DNA from: DASQPR01 sp963797605 | GTDB taxonomy: Bacteria > Actinomycetota > Actinomycetes > Mycobacteriales > Micromonosporaceae | Assembly: GCA_963797605.1 (NCBI GenBank) | Contig: CAWCPX010000009.1 | Location: 248,001-312,000, forward strand | Length of the DNA: 64,000 nt | Direction of reading: 5' to 3' | Part shown: in pieces, positions 1 through 7,981 of the stretch | Numbering within the stretch: the first letter of the stretch is position 1 | Layout of the letters: the number at the start of each line of letters is the position of its first letter | Program-made: the position numbers and the translations under genes | Notes under the pieces: generated by a model | What the model was told of the DNA's origin: nothing | What the model saw: only the letters and a program-made list of their open reading frames with translations | Databases searched by the model: none

Positions 1-1
1 G

Positions 2-67
2 GACGCGTTCTTCAAGCCGTGGCTGTTCGTCAACGGGAAGCCGCCGTACCCTAAGCCGTTGTCGTAA
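2..67 (+). CDS. C-terminal end of a gene cut by the window edge
   Basis: Twenty-one codons run open from the left edge to a TAA. The tail reads FFKPWLFVNGKP. Actinobacterial M1-family aminopeptidases often end in a similar FF..WLF...P stretch, so this may be the end of such an enzyme. With so few residues that is only a guess, and the rest lies outside the window. Confidence 0.3.
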   Translation, partial: DAFFKPWLFVNGKPPYPKPLS

Positions 68-97
68 CCGTCATGTCTGGAGTCGCTAGTGGGGTAC

Positions 98-331
98 ATG
101 TTTTCGGTGGTGCTGCGCGGTTATGACCGAGTGCGGGCCGACGCGGTGATCGCGCAGGCCGAGGCGGCCGTGGCGTCGTCGGAGGCGGCGGCCGTGGCGT
201 CGGAGGTGGCTGCCCAGCGTGCGGCGGCCAAGTCAGAGATCGAGGCCGGCATCCCGGTCGTGCTGCGTGGCTACGACCGGGCGCAGGTCGACGACGCGTT
301 GGCGTCGCTGCGGGCGAAGCTCGCGATCTGA
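98..331 (+). CDS. small protein with two DivIVA-type motifs
   Basis: Seventy-seven residues from ATG 98; an in-frame GTG at 89 is the alternative start. VVLRGYDR occurs at residues 4-11 and again at 54-61, the second time followed by AQVDDAL. Between them lies an Ala/Glu-rich, probably helical stretch. This motif is the N-terminal signature of actinobacterial DivIVA-domain proteins, which bind curved membrane at poles and septa. Real DivIVA/Wag31 proteins add long coiled coils, so this is a minimal protein with a duplicated module. A role in polar growth or division is inference from the motif. Confidence 0.6.
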   Translation: MFSVVLRGYDRVRADAVIAQAEAAVASSEAAAVASEVAAQRAAAKSEIEAGIPVVLRGYDRAQVDDALASLRAKLAI

Positions 332-360
332 TTCGTCCGTCCGCTGTAGATGTGGCCCGG

Positions 361-1290
361 TCACAGTGCGGCCTGGCGGCGGACCCGCACGAGACCGGCC
401 GCTCCGACGGCGAGGATCACGGCGATCAGCGCCAAACCGTACGCGTTCGTGTAGCCGGCCAGGTCGGCACTGCCGTTCTCGGTCGGGTCGATGAGGGCGA
501 CGATGCCCGTGTAGATCAGCGAGACGATCGAGCTGACGCAGGCGAAGATGCTGAGCGATAGGGCGAGGCGCCCGTCGATCAATGACCACGCCAGGACGAG
601 CGCGAACGGGATGTAGGTGATCAGGAGGTAGCTGGTCACGCCCTGCGACAGCAGGTGCTCCTCGATGAACCGCGGCCAGATGAGATGCCAGAACAGGTAG
701 GGCACGAGAAACCACGCCCACGATCGGGGAAACGACCGGGCGCGGGGATCGCGAGCCAGCCACACCAACGCGACCAGGATCACCAGCGGTGTCACGGTGA
801 GGGTCAGGCTGTTGGAGAGAAAATAGAACGGGTGCCACGCGGCGATCAACATGCCGATGACGGGGGCGATCGCGGCCCGACGGTGGCCGAGCCACACCAG
901 CACGGCGGCTGCGAGCGTGAGAGCGGTCAAGACCATGTCCTGGCGGTCGGGGCCGCTGGGCTGCTGGTTCGCGCCATAGTGGATCCACAGGCGGACTTCA
1001 TCGTATGCCTGGAGGATGCCGATCGCGGCCGGGTAAGCCAGGAGCATGAAGACGGTGAAGAGCACCGACGTCTGCAGGTTCGCCGCGAGGCTGAGTCGTC
1101 GGTCGACGCCGGCCCGGGCCCGCAGACCCCCCGTCGCGAGCGCGATTGTGTCGCGGAACCCGGGGCGGCGCTGACCGGGCTGTGCGCCCTGCAGCAGGGT
1201 GTCGATGATTTCGTCGGCTCGCTCGCGACGGTAGGTGGCGGGGTAGAAGCGCAGCAGGCGGCGGTAGCGGCGTTCGAGTTCGTCGGTCAC
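361..1290 (-). CDS. multi-pass membrane protein with permease-prefix-like N-terminus
   Basis: The GTG start at 1290 overlaps the TGA of the upstream PadR gene (GTGA), so the two are translationally coupled; 309 residues result. The first 35 residues (ELERRYRRLLRFYP...) are charged and resemble the short cytoplasmic prefix found on PadR-linked permeases and other PadR-partner membrane proteins. About eight hydrophobic segments follow from residue 60 to the C-terminus. No catalytic motif is visible. In actinobacteria this gene order (PadR, then a prefix-bearing membrane protein) is common, and the partner is usually under PadR repression. Substrate or role cannot be told. Confidence 0.7.
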   Translation of the reverse strand: MTDELERRYRRLLRFYPATYRRERADEIIDTLLQGAQPGQRRPGFRDTIALATGGLRARAGVDRRLSLAANLQTSVLFTVFMLLAYPAAIGILQAYDEVRLWIHYGANQQPSGPDRQDMVLTALTLAAAVLVWLGHRRAAIAPVIGMLIAAWHPFYFLSNSLTLTVTPLVILVALVWLARDPRARSFPRSWAWFLVPYLFWHLIWPRFIEEHLLSQGVTSYLLITYIPFALVLAWSLIDGRLALSLSIFACVSSIVSLIYTGIVALIDPTENGSADLAGYTNAYGLALIAVILAVGAAGLVRVRRQAAL

Positions 1291-1646
1291 GTTGTCCGCG
1301 CTTTCGGTGAGGTGAAGGCGGTTTTCGCGTCGCTGTGGCCGGTGACGATCTGGGCGGCCTCGGCCATGCGGGTCGCTTCGGCGCGCAACGCGGTCGCGCC
1401 GGTTTCGGTCAGACCATAGGAGCGGCGGGTGCGGCCGTTGACGATTTCTTCGCTGACGAGCCGCACGTATCCCTCGTTGGTCAGCCGGTCGAGGGCGGTG
1501 TAGAGGGTGCCGGTGGCCAGGCGGACGCGGCCGCCGCTGGCTGCTTCGGCACTTTTGATGATGGCGTAGCCGTGGAGTGGGCCGTCGAGTAGCGCGGCGA
1601 GCACGAAGTAGGTCGGCTCGCGCATCGGAGTCATCGGTATACCCAT
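1287..1646 (-). CDS. PadR-family transcriptional regulator
   Basis: 119 residues. MREPTYFVLAALLDGPLHGYAI is the typical PadR opening: the helix before the winged helix with the conserved LHGY. It is followed by G(T)LYTALDRL, the recognition-helix region, and then the wing and a short dimerisation helix. PadR proteins repress their own operon and respond to small molecules. Starts at 1646, 1634 and 1625 are in frame. I favour 1646 because a -35-like TTGCAA and -10-like TATATG lie just upstream and no Shine-Dalgarno is visible, suggesting a leaderless transcript. It is coupled by GTGA overlap to the membrane-protein gene that follows. Confidence 0.85.
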   Translation of the reverse strand: MGIPMTPMREPTYFVLAALLDGPLHGYAIIKSAEAASGGRVRLATGTLYTALDRLTNEGYVRLVSEEIVNGRTRRSYGLTETGATALRAEATRMAEAAQIVTGHSDAKTAFTSPKARTT

Positions 1647-1707
1647 GTGAGTAACATATATCGGTCAACTACTTATTGCAATCATCAATTTTGGTACGTT
1701 CACCCTC
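1647..1707. promoter_or_regulatory. AT-rich divergent promoter between padR and a GNAT gene
   Basis: A 61-bp AT-rich gap separates divergent starts. On the minus strand TTGCAA (1676-1681) and TATATG (1655-1660) are 15 bp apart and point at the PadR start. The ATATAT core is also the kind of site PadR proteins bind. Assignment is by inspection only. Confidence 0.4.
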
Positions 1708-2121
1708 ATGGAGATTCGCCGCGCGACCACGGTCGACGAGGTGCTCGCCGCGACCGCGCTCTTCGACGGGCCGGCCCAGCCGCACTTCGCCGCGACGTTC
1801 CTCGACGCTCCGGCGCACCACCTGTTCCTGGCGTACGTGGACGACGTACCGGTCGGCATGATCACCGGGGTGGAGATGACGATGCCGGACAAGGGCACCG
1901 AGATGTTCCTCTACGAGCTCGAAGTCGCCGCGGACCATCAGCGCCGGGGGATCGGGGTGGCGCTGGTGCGGGCGCTCGTTTCGGTGGCGGTCGACCACGG
2001 CTGCTACGGCATGTGGGTGCTGACCGACGCGGACAACCATGCGGCGCTCGCGACCTACCGCAGCGGCGGCGCCGACGATACCGAGGCTGCCGTGATGCTC
2101 ACGTGGACGTTTAAGCGCTAG
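1708..2121 (+). CDS. GNAT acetyltransferase, AAC(3)-I-like
   Basis: 137 residues. Motif A is clear: LYELEVAADHQRRGIGVAL, giving the acetyl-CoA pyrophosphate loop R-R-G-I-G. It is followed by MWVLTDADNHAALATYRSGG. That combination, with the L(Y)xLxV strand and the W-V-L-T-x-x-D-N motif, is typical of the AAC(3)-I aminoglycoside acetyltransferase group, but many chromosomal relatives act on unknown amines. The gene stands alone, divergent from padR. Antibiotic inactivation is possible but not shown by the sequence. Confidence 0.8.
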   Translation: MEIRRATTVDEVLAATALFDGPAQPHFAATFLDAPAHHLFLAYVDDVPVGMITGVEMTMPDKGTEMFLYELEVAADHQRRGIGVALVRALVSVAVDHGCYGMWVLTDADNHAALATYRSGGADDTEAAVMLTWTFKR

Positions 2122-2235
2122 CCGTTCTCGACACCCCTTGCTTAGGGTTGCTGCGCTGTCATGGCTTCGATTTTTTGGCGGTGAGCGGCGTCTGGTCAGG
2201 GTCCGGCCGTTGTCCGGCGGAAAGGAGCGGTGCAT

Positions 2236-3240
2236 GTGGCGCCCAGGATCGTGACTCCCGAGGATCTGGATCGCGCGGCACGGGCTGCGCTTGGCGGCGG
2301 TCGTCGACTGGATGGCGTCGAGCGCCTTGCCGGCGGTACTCGCAAGGGGGTTTACCGGCTGACCATGGACGACACCGCAACAGCGATTGCGTACCTGTGG
2401 GAGGACTCGGAGAACTTCTGGCCGCAGACCCGTGATGACGGTGATCGGGCCGACCAGTTCTCGGCCGGGGTCGGTTCCGACCTTTTCGAAGCCGCACACC
2501 ACCGGCTCGCGTCGCTGGGCCTGCGGGTTCCGGAGGTCTATCTCCTCGATCGCGATCGCAGGCATTACTCGGCCGATATTGCGATCGTGGAAGACGTTTC
2601 CGGTGGGAATCTTCTGGACCGGTACAAGCACAATCCGACCGCGGCCGAACCCACGCTGGCACGCGTGCGCGAGGGTCTGGCCGCGATGCGGGAGTATCGC
2701 GGCCCCTCGCCCGGCAAGGTGGGACATGTCGATGGTGGCGGAGTGTCCCGTTGGCGATCATGCGAGGAAGGTGCGCTGGACTTCGCCGTGCGGTGTCTGG
2801 CCGAAGCCGCGGCGCGCGACCGGAGAATCGCCGACGCCCGCGGCCGGTTGGAGGACCGGCTGCGCGAACTCGCCGCGGCGGTGCGGCCGCGGGCCGAGTA
2901 TTCGGTCGTCCACGGTGAGCTGGGTCTGGACCACATTCTCGTCGACCGGGAGGGCAATCCCGTCATCATCGACATCGAAGATCTGATGTACTTCGATGTC
3001 GAGTGGGAACACGTTTTTATGCAGATCCGGCTGCACGAACAGTGGGCGCCGCTGGTCGGGGTCGACGCACTCGACGCAGACCGGATGGCTCTCTACATGC
3101 TCACCCAGCGCCTGTCGCTCACGGCTGGCCCGTTGCGGATGCTCGACGGCGACTTCCCGAATCGCGCATTCATGGAGGAGATCGCTGAGTACAACCGGGA
3201 CGAGGCATTGGCGCTTCTGGCCTCACAGGAAGGCCGCTGA
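2236..3240 (+). CDS. aminoglycoside phosphotransferase-family kinase-like protein
   Basis: 334 residues with the APH/choline-kinase fold. The catalytic loop reads VVHGELGLDHILVD (about residues 222-235), with the N-x-x-x-x-D variant here as H-G-E...D-H. The metal-binding segment IIDIEDLMYFDVEWEH follows. I chose GTG 2236 because AAAGGAG at 2221-2227 sits eight bases before it; GTG 2230 would leave only two. The usual catalytic Asp of the Brenner motif (HGDLxxxN) is replaced by Glu (HGELxxxH), as in a large actinobacterial subgroup of unknown substrate. Resistance is not implied. Confidence 0.75.
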   Translation: MAPRIVTPEDLDRAARAALGGGRRLDGVERLAGGTRKGVYRLTMDDTATAIAYLWEDSENFWPQTRDDGDRADQFSAGVGSDLFEAAHHRLASLGLRVPEVYLLDRDRRHYSADIAIVEDVSGGNLLDRYKHNPTAAEPTLARVREGLAAMREYRGPSPGKVGHVDGGGVSRWRSCEEGALDFAVRCLAEAAARDRRIADARGRLEDRLRELAAAVRPRAEYSVVHGELGLDHILVDREGNPVIIDIEDLMYFDVEWEHVFMQIRLHEQWAPLVGVDALDADRMALYMLTQRLSLTAGPLRMLDGDFPNRAFMEEIAEYNRDEALALLASQEGR

Positions 3241-3308
3241 TCGGTGGATACCTCGCGCCTGATCGCCCAACGCGGTGTCGCCCGGTCACCGCCGCTGTCG
3301 CCGTGAAC

Positions 3309-3547
3309 CGCTACTCACACGTGGACCGGGTCCGTGGCGAGGCCCCGTTCGCCCGCTCTTCCCCGGACGCACGGTCCGCTACCGCCTTAACCGCGGCGGC
3401 GAACGCGTCCTTAACGGTGCTCTGCACACCATTGCGATCGGCCGCCGGCGCACCGACCCTGCCACCCGCGAGATCAAGCTTTGCCTGAACCGCTACATCA
3501 CCCGGCAGCTTTACTCGATCATGAATGCTCAGGCTGCTGCCACCTGA
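3309..3547 (+). pseudogene. IS110-family transposase C-terminal remnant
   Basis: In one frame the DNA reads HVDRVRGEAPFAR. After a frame change near 3360 it reads FPGRTVRYRLNRGG, then VLNGALHTIAI and CLNRYITRQLY. These are the successive conserved pieces of the IS110 (transposase_20) C-terminal domain, ending with the L(K/N)RYIARE-like tail. The N-terminal DEDD catalytic half is absent. The stretch usually lying between DPxT and REI(I/K)xCL is missing without loss of frame. No element ends are recognisable. This is a dead fragment, filling the gap before the DUF222 gene. Confidence 0.75.
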
Positions 3548-3625
3548 CAGAAATACGCAGAGAATTTTCTTGGCGGAGATCAACTTCGATAGGTTGTTGT
3601 CGTACACCCGTGCCAAAATGAACCT

Positions 3626-5104
3626 GTGAACGAGGTGATCGAGCAGACCGCGACCGCTGTGGCCGCGGTGCTCGATCAATCCGTGTGGGCGTTGGACAGC
3701 AACGAGATCGTGGCTCGGTTGACCGGGCTGGAAGATCTTTCGACGTCGGTGCGGGTGGCGCAGGCGGTGTTGGCGCATGAGTTGGCGGGGCGGGACTGGC
3801 CGCGGATGCACGGGTCGACCTCGACCGCGAACTTCCTACGCGACCATCTACGGATCAGCGGCACCGCAGCGGATCGGCTGTTGAAGCTCGGGGCGCTGCT
3901 CGACCGCCGGGACGCGATCGGACCGGCGATGGCACCCGGATCCCGAGCCGAAGCGCTGTCCGGGCCGCTGGGCGACCTGGTCGCGGAGACCGAGGCCGCC
4001 GCGGCAGCGCAGTCCGACGTGACCGATCTCGATGGTGCCGCCGTCTCCGACAGCGCCGACCCGGGCGACGGGAGCGAGAGTGCTCCCCCCAGCGACGCGG
4101 ATGGCCGCACCGGGGCGGTCGATGCGGGGCCGGCGGCGCCGGTCGTGGGGATCGCGGTGAACCCGGAGCAGGCGTTGGTCATCGGCCACATCATGAAAAA
4201 CCTGCCCCACGACCTCGACCCCAAGGTTGTGGACGCCTGCGAAGCCGAACTGATCAAACTCGCCGCCGTCTACGAACCCACCCTCCTTCGCCGCCAAGGC
4301 GAGAGGATTCTGGACTACATCGCCCCGGAGATCGCCGAGGACGCCCTGGCCGCGAAACTCGACCGGGAAGAAGCCGCCGCCCGCCGCACCCGCGCGTTCA
4401 ATATCCGCGATGAGGGCAACGGATCGCATAGCATCCGGGGCCGCCTTGACACCGAATCAGCGGCGATCCTCAAGGCCGCGATCGACCCGCTGTGCACACC
4501 GATCCCGGCGGGTAGAGACGGCGAACGCGACCAACGGGCGCCCGAACAACGACGCGCCGACGCCCTGATCGACGTGTGCCGGATCGCGCTGACCACCGAC
4601 ACCCTGCCCGACAACGGCGGCCAACGCCCGCAGCTGAACGTCACCGTCCACTACGACGTCCTCACCAAGGAACTGTCGGCCGGAACCTTGGACATCGGCG
4701 GCCAACTGTCCCCGAACACGGTGCGCAGGTTGGCCTGCGACGCGCTGATCCTCCCGGCGGTCCTCGGCAACCGGGGCGAAGTCCTCGACCTGGGCCGGCA
4801 ACGACGCCTCTACACCGGGGCGGTCCGGCGGGCGATCATCCTCAGAGACGGCGGCTGCGCCTTCCCCGGCTGCGACCGGCCCCCGTCATGGTGCGAAGTG
4901 CACCACTGGAATCCGTGGCATAAGGGCGGCACCACCTGCGCCAACGACGGCCTCCTGCTCTGCACGTATCACCACCACGTCGTGCACCTGCCAGGCGGGT
5001 GGGAAATCATCCGCGACACTGACGGACAGTTCTCCTTCATTCCACCGGCATACGTGGACCCGGACCAACACCCGCAACGGAACCGCTATCACACGAAGAC
5101 ATAA
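3626..5104 (+). CDS. DUF222-HNH endonuclease (13E12 repeat family)
   Basis: 492 residues from GTG. The N-terminal half is the all-helical DUF222 region. An Ala/Asp/Ser-rich linker occupies about residues 115-175. The C-terminal HNH nuclease domain carries CAFPGC, then CEVHHWNPW, then NDGLLLCTYHHHVVH, giving the Cys pairs and the His-Asn-His triad. Such genes are multicopy in many actinobacteria and are thought to be selfish or mobile-element-associated nucleases. Family members often share a promoter with a TTGT-CGTAC core, and TTGTTGTCGTACACC lies at 3594-3608 here. It sits directly after an IS110 remnant. Confidence 0.9.
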   Translation: MNEVIEQTATAVAAVLDQSVWALDSNEIVARLTGLEDLSTSVRVAQAVLAHELAGRDWPRMHGSTSTANFLRDHLRISGTAADRLLKLGALLDRRDAIGPAMAPGSRAEALSGPLGDLVAETEAAAAAQSDVTDLDGAAVSDSADPGDGSESAPPSDADGRTGAVDAGPAAPVVGIAVNPEQALVIGHIMKNLPHDLDPKVVDACEAELIKLAAVYEPTLLRRQGERILDYIAPEIAEDALAAKLDREEAAARRTRAFNIRDEGNGSHSIRGRLDTESAAILKAAIDPLCTPIPAGRDGERDQRAPEQRRADALIDVCRIALTTDTLPDNGGQRPQLNVTVHYDVLTKELSAGTLDIGGQLSPNTVRRLACDALILPAVLGNRGEVLDLGRQRRLYTGAVRRAIILRDGGCAFPGCDRPPSWCEVHHWNPWHKGGTTCANDGLLLCTYHHHVVHLPGGWEIIRDTDGQFSFIPPAYVDPDQHPQRNRYHTKT

Positions 5105-5122
5105 ACCAACCCGATCACAAGA

Positions 5123-5323
5123 TCAACACAGATCGCTGTTCACGTCTGGGAGCAGGTGGTCGCAGGCCGGGCATGACCGAACGTCCACGTATTCGGCGGA
5201 TCCATGACGAATAAACAGAGTCAGCAGCCGCTGCAAATTATCCGCCGACGAAGGAAGTAAGCGATCCGGCTCGCCCGGAACCGTCGCGCGCCAACCCCGA
5301 TCCGCGTCGGCGGCGAACGCCAC
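5123..5323 (-). CDS. possible small hypothetical protein with a CPAC pair
   Basis: A 66-codon frame from GTG 5323 would give a protein with LPSSADNLQRLLTLFIRHG in the middle and SCPACDHLLPDVNSDLC at the end. The composition looks protein-like, with balanced charges and a CxxC motif, unlike the Arg/Pro-rich shadow frames nearby. No homology is recognised. It lies in the 305-bp gap downstream of the pentapeptide gene on the same strand. It may equally be noise or the end of an eroded gene. Confidence 0.3.
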   Translation of the reverse strand: MAFAADADRGWRATVPGEPDRLLPSSADNLQRLLTLFIRHGSAEYVDVRSCPACDHLLPDVNSDLC

Positions 5324-5409
5324 CAGATGTGAACCCAGCGACCCGCCACCCGCGGTCCCGAACGGCGAGCACCATGACGGCGAACACCGCCACAGTTGTG
5401 GTCGGAGCA

Positions 5410-6024
5410 CTATCCGACGCGAAGACCCATCGTCGTCACGATCGCGACCGCCTGCTCGGGATCGATCCTCGCGTTCGTCAGCGTCGTCGTCATCGGGTCC
5501 AGTGTCGACAGATCGGAGCCGCGGAGGTCCGTACCGGTGAAATCCACGCTCTGCATCCATGCCCCGCTCAAGTCGACGCGGCGCATCTGGGCGGCCGACA
5601 CCCGGGCGGCGGTCAGGTCCGTTTCACGGAACCGAGCGCCGTTGATGTCGGCTTTGCGCAGGTCGGCGCCGGGGAGGCCGACGAAGGACCAGTCGCCGTC
5701 GACGATTTTTAGCAGGCCGAAGGTGCACCGGTCGAACATGGAACCGACCATTTTGCATCGCGTGAATGTGGTGTCGAAGAGCGACGAGCCGACGAAGGTG
5801 CAGTTCACGAACGCGGCGTCGGTGTGGGTGGAACCGTTGAAGCGGCAGTCGCGAAAGGTGCATTCTTCGAAGACGCCACCCGTGTTGGTGGCCTCGCCGA
5901 GGTCGACGTCGATGAACGCGACCCGCGTGTGGGAGACGCCGGTGAGGTCTCGGCCTTCCCAGTCTTCGTGGCGGATTTCGGTGTCGGTTGGTGCCGCCGG
6001 GGTGCCGTGTCGTCGCTCCGCCAT
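5410..6024 (-). CDS. pentapeptide-repeat protein
   Basis: 204 residues. From about residue 30 to 185 the chain falls into five-residue steps with a central L/F and A/C/S before it (FIDVDL, FEECTF, FRDCRF, FVNCTF, LPGADL, LRKADI). This predicts a right-handed quadrilateral beta helix. The C-terminus is a short helix rich in A and V. Some such proteins mimic DNA and protect gyrase, but most are of unknown role. A second member of the same style lies at 25350-26013. It is probably monocistronic. Confidence 0.85.
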   Translation of the reverse strand: MAERRHGTPAAPTDTEIRHEDWEGRDLTGVSHTRVAFIDVDLGEATNTGGVFEECTFRDCRFNGSTHTDAAFVNCTFVGSSLFDTTFTRCKMVGSMFDRCTFGLLKIVDGDWSFVGLPGADLRKADINGARFRETDLTAARVSAAQMRRVDLSGAWMQSVDFTGTDLRGSDLSTLDPMTTTLTNARIDPEQAVAIVTTMGLRVG

Positions 6025-6103
6025 CCCGTCAACCTACCGCGCGATCATCAGTGCGGGTCTGGTGGCTTGTCCCCGGCACGACGGCGTTTGTAGGCTTCCG
6101 ATC

Positions 6104-6592
6104 ATGATGATCCGCGACGCGCGACCCGGCGATTGGCCGGCGATCTGGCCGTTCTTCCGGCGTATCGTCGCCGACGGCGAGACCTATGCCTATGACCCGG
6201 CGATGACGTCGGAGCAGGCGCGGTCGCTGTGGATGGCACCGCCGCCGGATCGGGCGTTCGTCGCGTTGGACGATGACGGCACGGTGCTCGGCTCGGCGAA
6301 GTCGGGGCCGAATCGGCCGGGCCGCGGCGCGCATGTGGCGACGGCGAGTTTCATGGTCGACCCGGGTTGCCAGCACCGTGGTGTCGGCCGGGCGCTCGGG
6401 GAGCATGTTCTCGCGCAGGCGCGGGGTAACGGGTTCCGGTCGATGCAGTTCAACGCGGTTGTCGAGACCAACACGCGGGCGGTCGGGCTGTGGCAGTCGC
6501 TGGGTTTCTCGATCGTCGGGACCGTGCCGGAGGCGTTCGACCATCCGCGCTACGGGTACGTCGCATTGTTGATCATGTTTCAGGGACTGTAG
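6104..6592 (+). CDS. GNAT N-acetyltransferase
   Basis: 162 residues starting MMIRDARPGDWPAI at tandem ATGs 6104/6107. Motif A is SFMVDPGCQHRGVGRAL, carrying Q-x-x-G-V-G. It is followed by NAVVETNTRAVGLWQSLGF, the hallmark of the single-domain PhnO/RimI-like group close to L-amino acid or phosphinothricin-type N-acetyltransferases. Substrate is not predictable. The 3' end overlaps the convergent GNAT gene by 20 nt. Confidence 0.85.
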   Translation: MMIRDARPGDWPAIWPFFRRIVADGETYAYDPAMTSEQARSLWMAPPPDRAFVALDDDGTVLGSAKSGPNRPGRGAHVATASFMVDPGCQHRGVGRALGEHVLAQARGNGFRSMQFNAVVETNTRAVGLWQSLGFSIVGTVPEAFDHPRYGYVALLIMFQGL

Positions 6593-7121
6593 GCACCCAG
6601 AACCGGAGCTTGTTGCCGCGCTGGTCTTCGAAGATGCCGCCGTTGGTCTCGATGACCCGGCGGGACGGCTCGTTCGTCGTGTCACAGGTCAACAGCGCGG
6701 AGGAAATCCCCAGACGGTACGCGATCGGGAGCGCGTCGCGCAGCATCGCCGTCGCGTGGCCGTGGCGGCGGGCCGATGGGCGTACGTCGTAGCCGATGTG
6801 GCCGCCGAATTCGCGGAGGCTCGGTGTGAGCGTGTGCCGGATCGCGAGCCGGCCGAGGTAAGCGTCGCCGTCGACGTACCACATCGTCGTGCACGGCACG
6901 TAGCCCGGCGGTCGCGGCGATGTCGGGTCGGCTTCGGCGATGACGCGGTCGACGTAGGAGGCGAAGACGGCCGGGTCCGTCCACGTCTGACGGTATTGAC
7001 GCAGGTCGCTGCCGACCATCGAGCTGTCACCGGAGCGTCCGCGGCCTTCGGCGCGAAACTCGGCCATCGCGTCGAGGAACGACCGGTGGACGCGGACGGC
7101 CGGCGGGATCAGGTCGGGCAC
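6573..7121 (-). CDS. GNAT-family acetyltransferase
   Basis: 182 residues from GTG 7121, beginning PDLIPPAVRVHRSFLDAM and containing EFRAEGRG. The core carries GHIGYDVRPSARRHGHATAML, which is GNAT motif A with R-x-x-G-x-A, then LLTCDTTNEPSRRVIETNGG. This layout matches the YesA-like acetyltransferases of Gram-positives. An open frame continues upstream but only encodes a low-complexity VPLL repeat that is the antisense of the ThuA leader, so I excluded it. It is divergent from the ThuA gene and convergent, overlapping, with the GNAT before it. Confidence 0.8.
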   Translation of the reverse strand: MPDLIPPAVRVHRSFLDAMAEFRAEGRGRSGDSSMVGSDLRQYRQTWTDPAVFASYVDRVIAEADPTSPRPPGYVPCTTMWYVDGDAYLGRLAIRHTLTPSLREFGGHIGYDVRPSARRHGHATAMLRDALPIAYRLGISSALLTCDTTNEPSRRVIETNGGIFEDQRGNKLRFWVPTVPET

Positions 7122-7138
7122 CGTGCCATTATGGCGCC

Positions 7139-7981
7139 ATGACGGCTCGAAACGTCCCTGATCATGCACCCGCATCAGCACCAGCGGCGGCAACGACACT
7201 AGCAACGGCACTAGCAACGGCACCAGCAACGGCATCGGCCATGCCGGCGCGGCGGTCGGCGCTCGTCGTGCGCGGCGGCTGGGAGGGGCATGTGCCGGTG
7301 CCCGCGACGGACCTGTTCATCCCGCACCTCGAGGCCAGCGGGTTCACGGTCACGATCGCCGAGAGCCTTCACGTGTACGCCGACCCGGATGCCCTGGCGG
7401 GCTACGACCTCATCGTGCAGTGCTGGTCGATGGGCACCCTGACGCCGGAGCAGTCCGCCGGGCTGCGGACGGCCGTCCGAGGTGGTGTCGGGTTCGCCGG
7501 TTGGCACGGTGGCGTCGTGGCCACGTTCGCGACCGATGACGCCTATCTACGGATGGTCGGCGGCCGGTTCGTCTTCCATCATCCGGAGTTCGTCGACTAC
7601 CGCGTCGTACCTGGGGGAAACGATCCGATCACGGCCGGGATCGAACCCTTCACCGTGCACTCGGAGCAGTACTGGATGCTGACCGATGCCCACAACGACG
7701 TGCTCGCGACGACCGTCTACGAGCCGTATCCCGGTGGGGACGTCGACGTGCCGGTGACGATGCCGGTCGTGTGGACGCGCCGGTGGGGCGCCGGGCGGGT
7801 GTTCGTCTGCGCGATCGGGCACCGTATGGCCGACCTGCGGCAACCGGAGGTACACACGATCATTGAGCGGGGCCTGGTGTGGGCGGCGCGGCCGGCGATT
7901 CCGGAGACTGCGATGACCGTGACGACGACGGTGATGACGGCGACGGAGACGACGAGGATCGCGGTACCGGAGTCAGCCTGA
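7139..7981 (+). CDS. ThuA-like domain protein
   Basis: 280 residues from ATG 7139; ATG 7241 (MPARRSALVVRGGW) is an equally good start and would drop the repeat-coded leader. The ThuA (trehalose-utilisation, glutamine-amidotransferase-like) fold is seen from VVRGGWEGH through YDLIVQCW, GFAGWHGG, HHPEFVDYRV, FTVHSEQYW and a C-terminal GAGRVFVCAIGH. Members act on sugars or serve as monocistronic enzymes of unknown activity. Codons 18-33 come from a 12-bp tandem repeat. The last 122 bp overlap the convergent CLC gene. Confidence 0.8.
   Translation: MTARNVPDHAPASAPAAATTLATALATAPATASAMPARRSALVVRGGWEGHVPVPATDLFIPHLEASGFTVTIAESLHVYADPDALAGYDLIVQCWSMGTLTPEQSAGLRTAVRGGVGFAGWHGGVVATFATDDAYLRMVGGRFVFHHPEFVDYRVVPGGNDPITAGIEPFTVHSEQYWMLTDAHNDVLATTVYEPYPGGDVDVPVTMPVVWTRRWGAGRVFVCAIGHRMADLRQPEVHTIIERGLVWAARPAIPETAMTVTTTVMTATETTRIAVPESA
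7190..7237. repeat. 12-bp tandem repeat, four units
   Basis: Four 12-bp units (consensus gcaacggcacta) lie in frame in the leader of the ThuA gene and encode the tetrapeptide T-x-x-A repeatedly. The run sits between the two candidate start codons, so it either lengthens a low-complexity N-terminus or is 5' untranslated. Confidence 0.8.

Noticed and set aside
233..988. Long minus-strand and plus-strand open frames in many places rich in Arg, Pro, Gly and Ala
   Set aside because: High-GC codon bias leaves antisense and off-frame stretches free of stops. Their composition is unnatural and they lie over well-supported genes.
3275..3547. 90-codon frame as a small intact gene
   Set aside because: The readable part is the conserved end of an IS110 transposase with the beginning missing, so it was called a pseudogene remnant.
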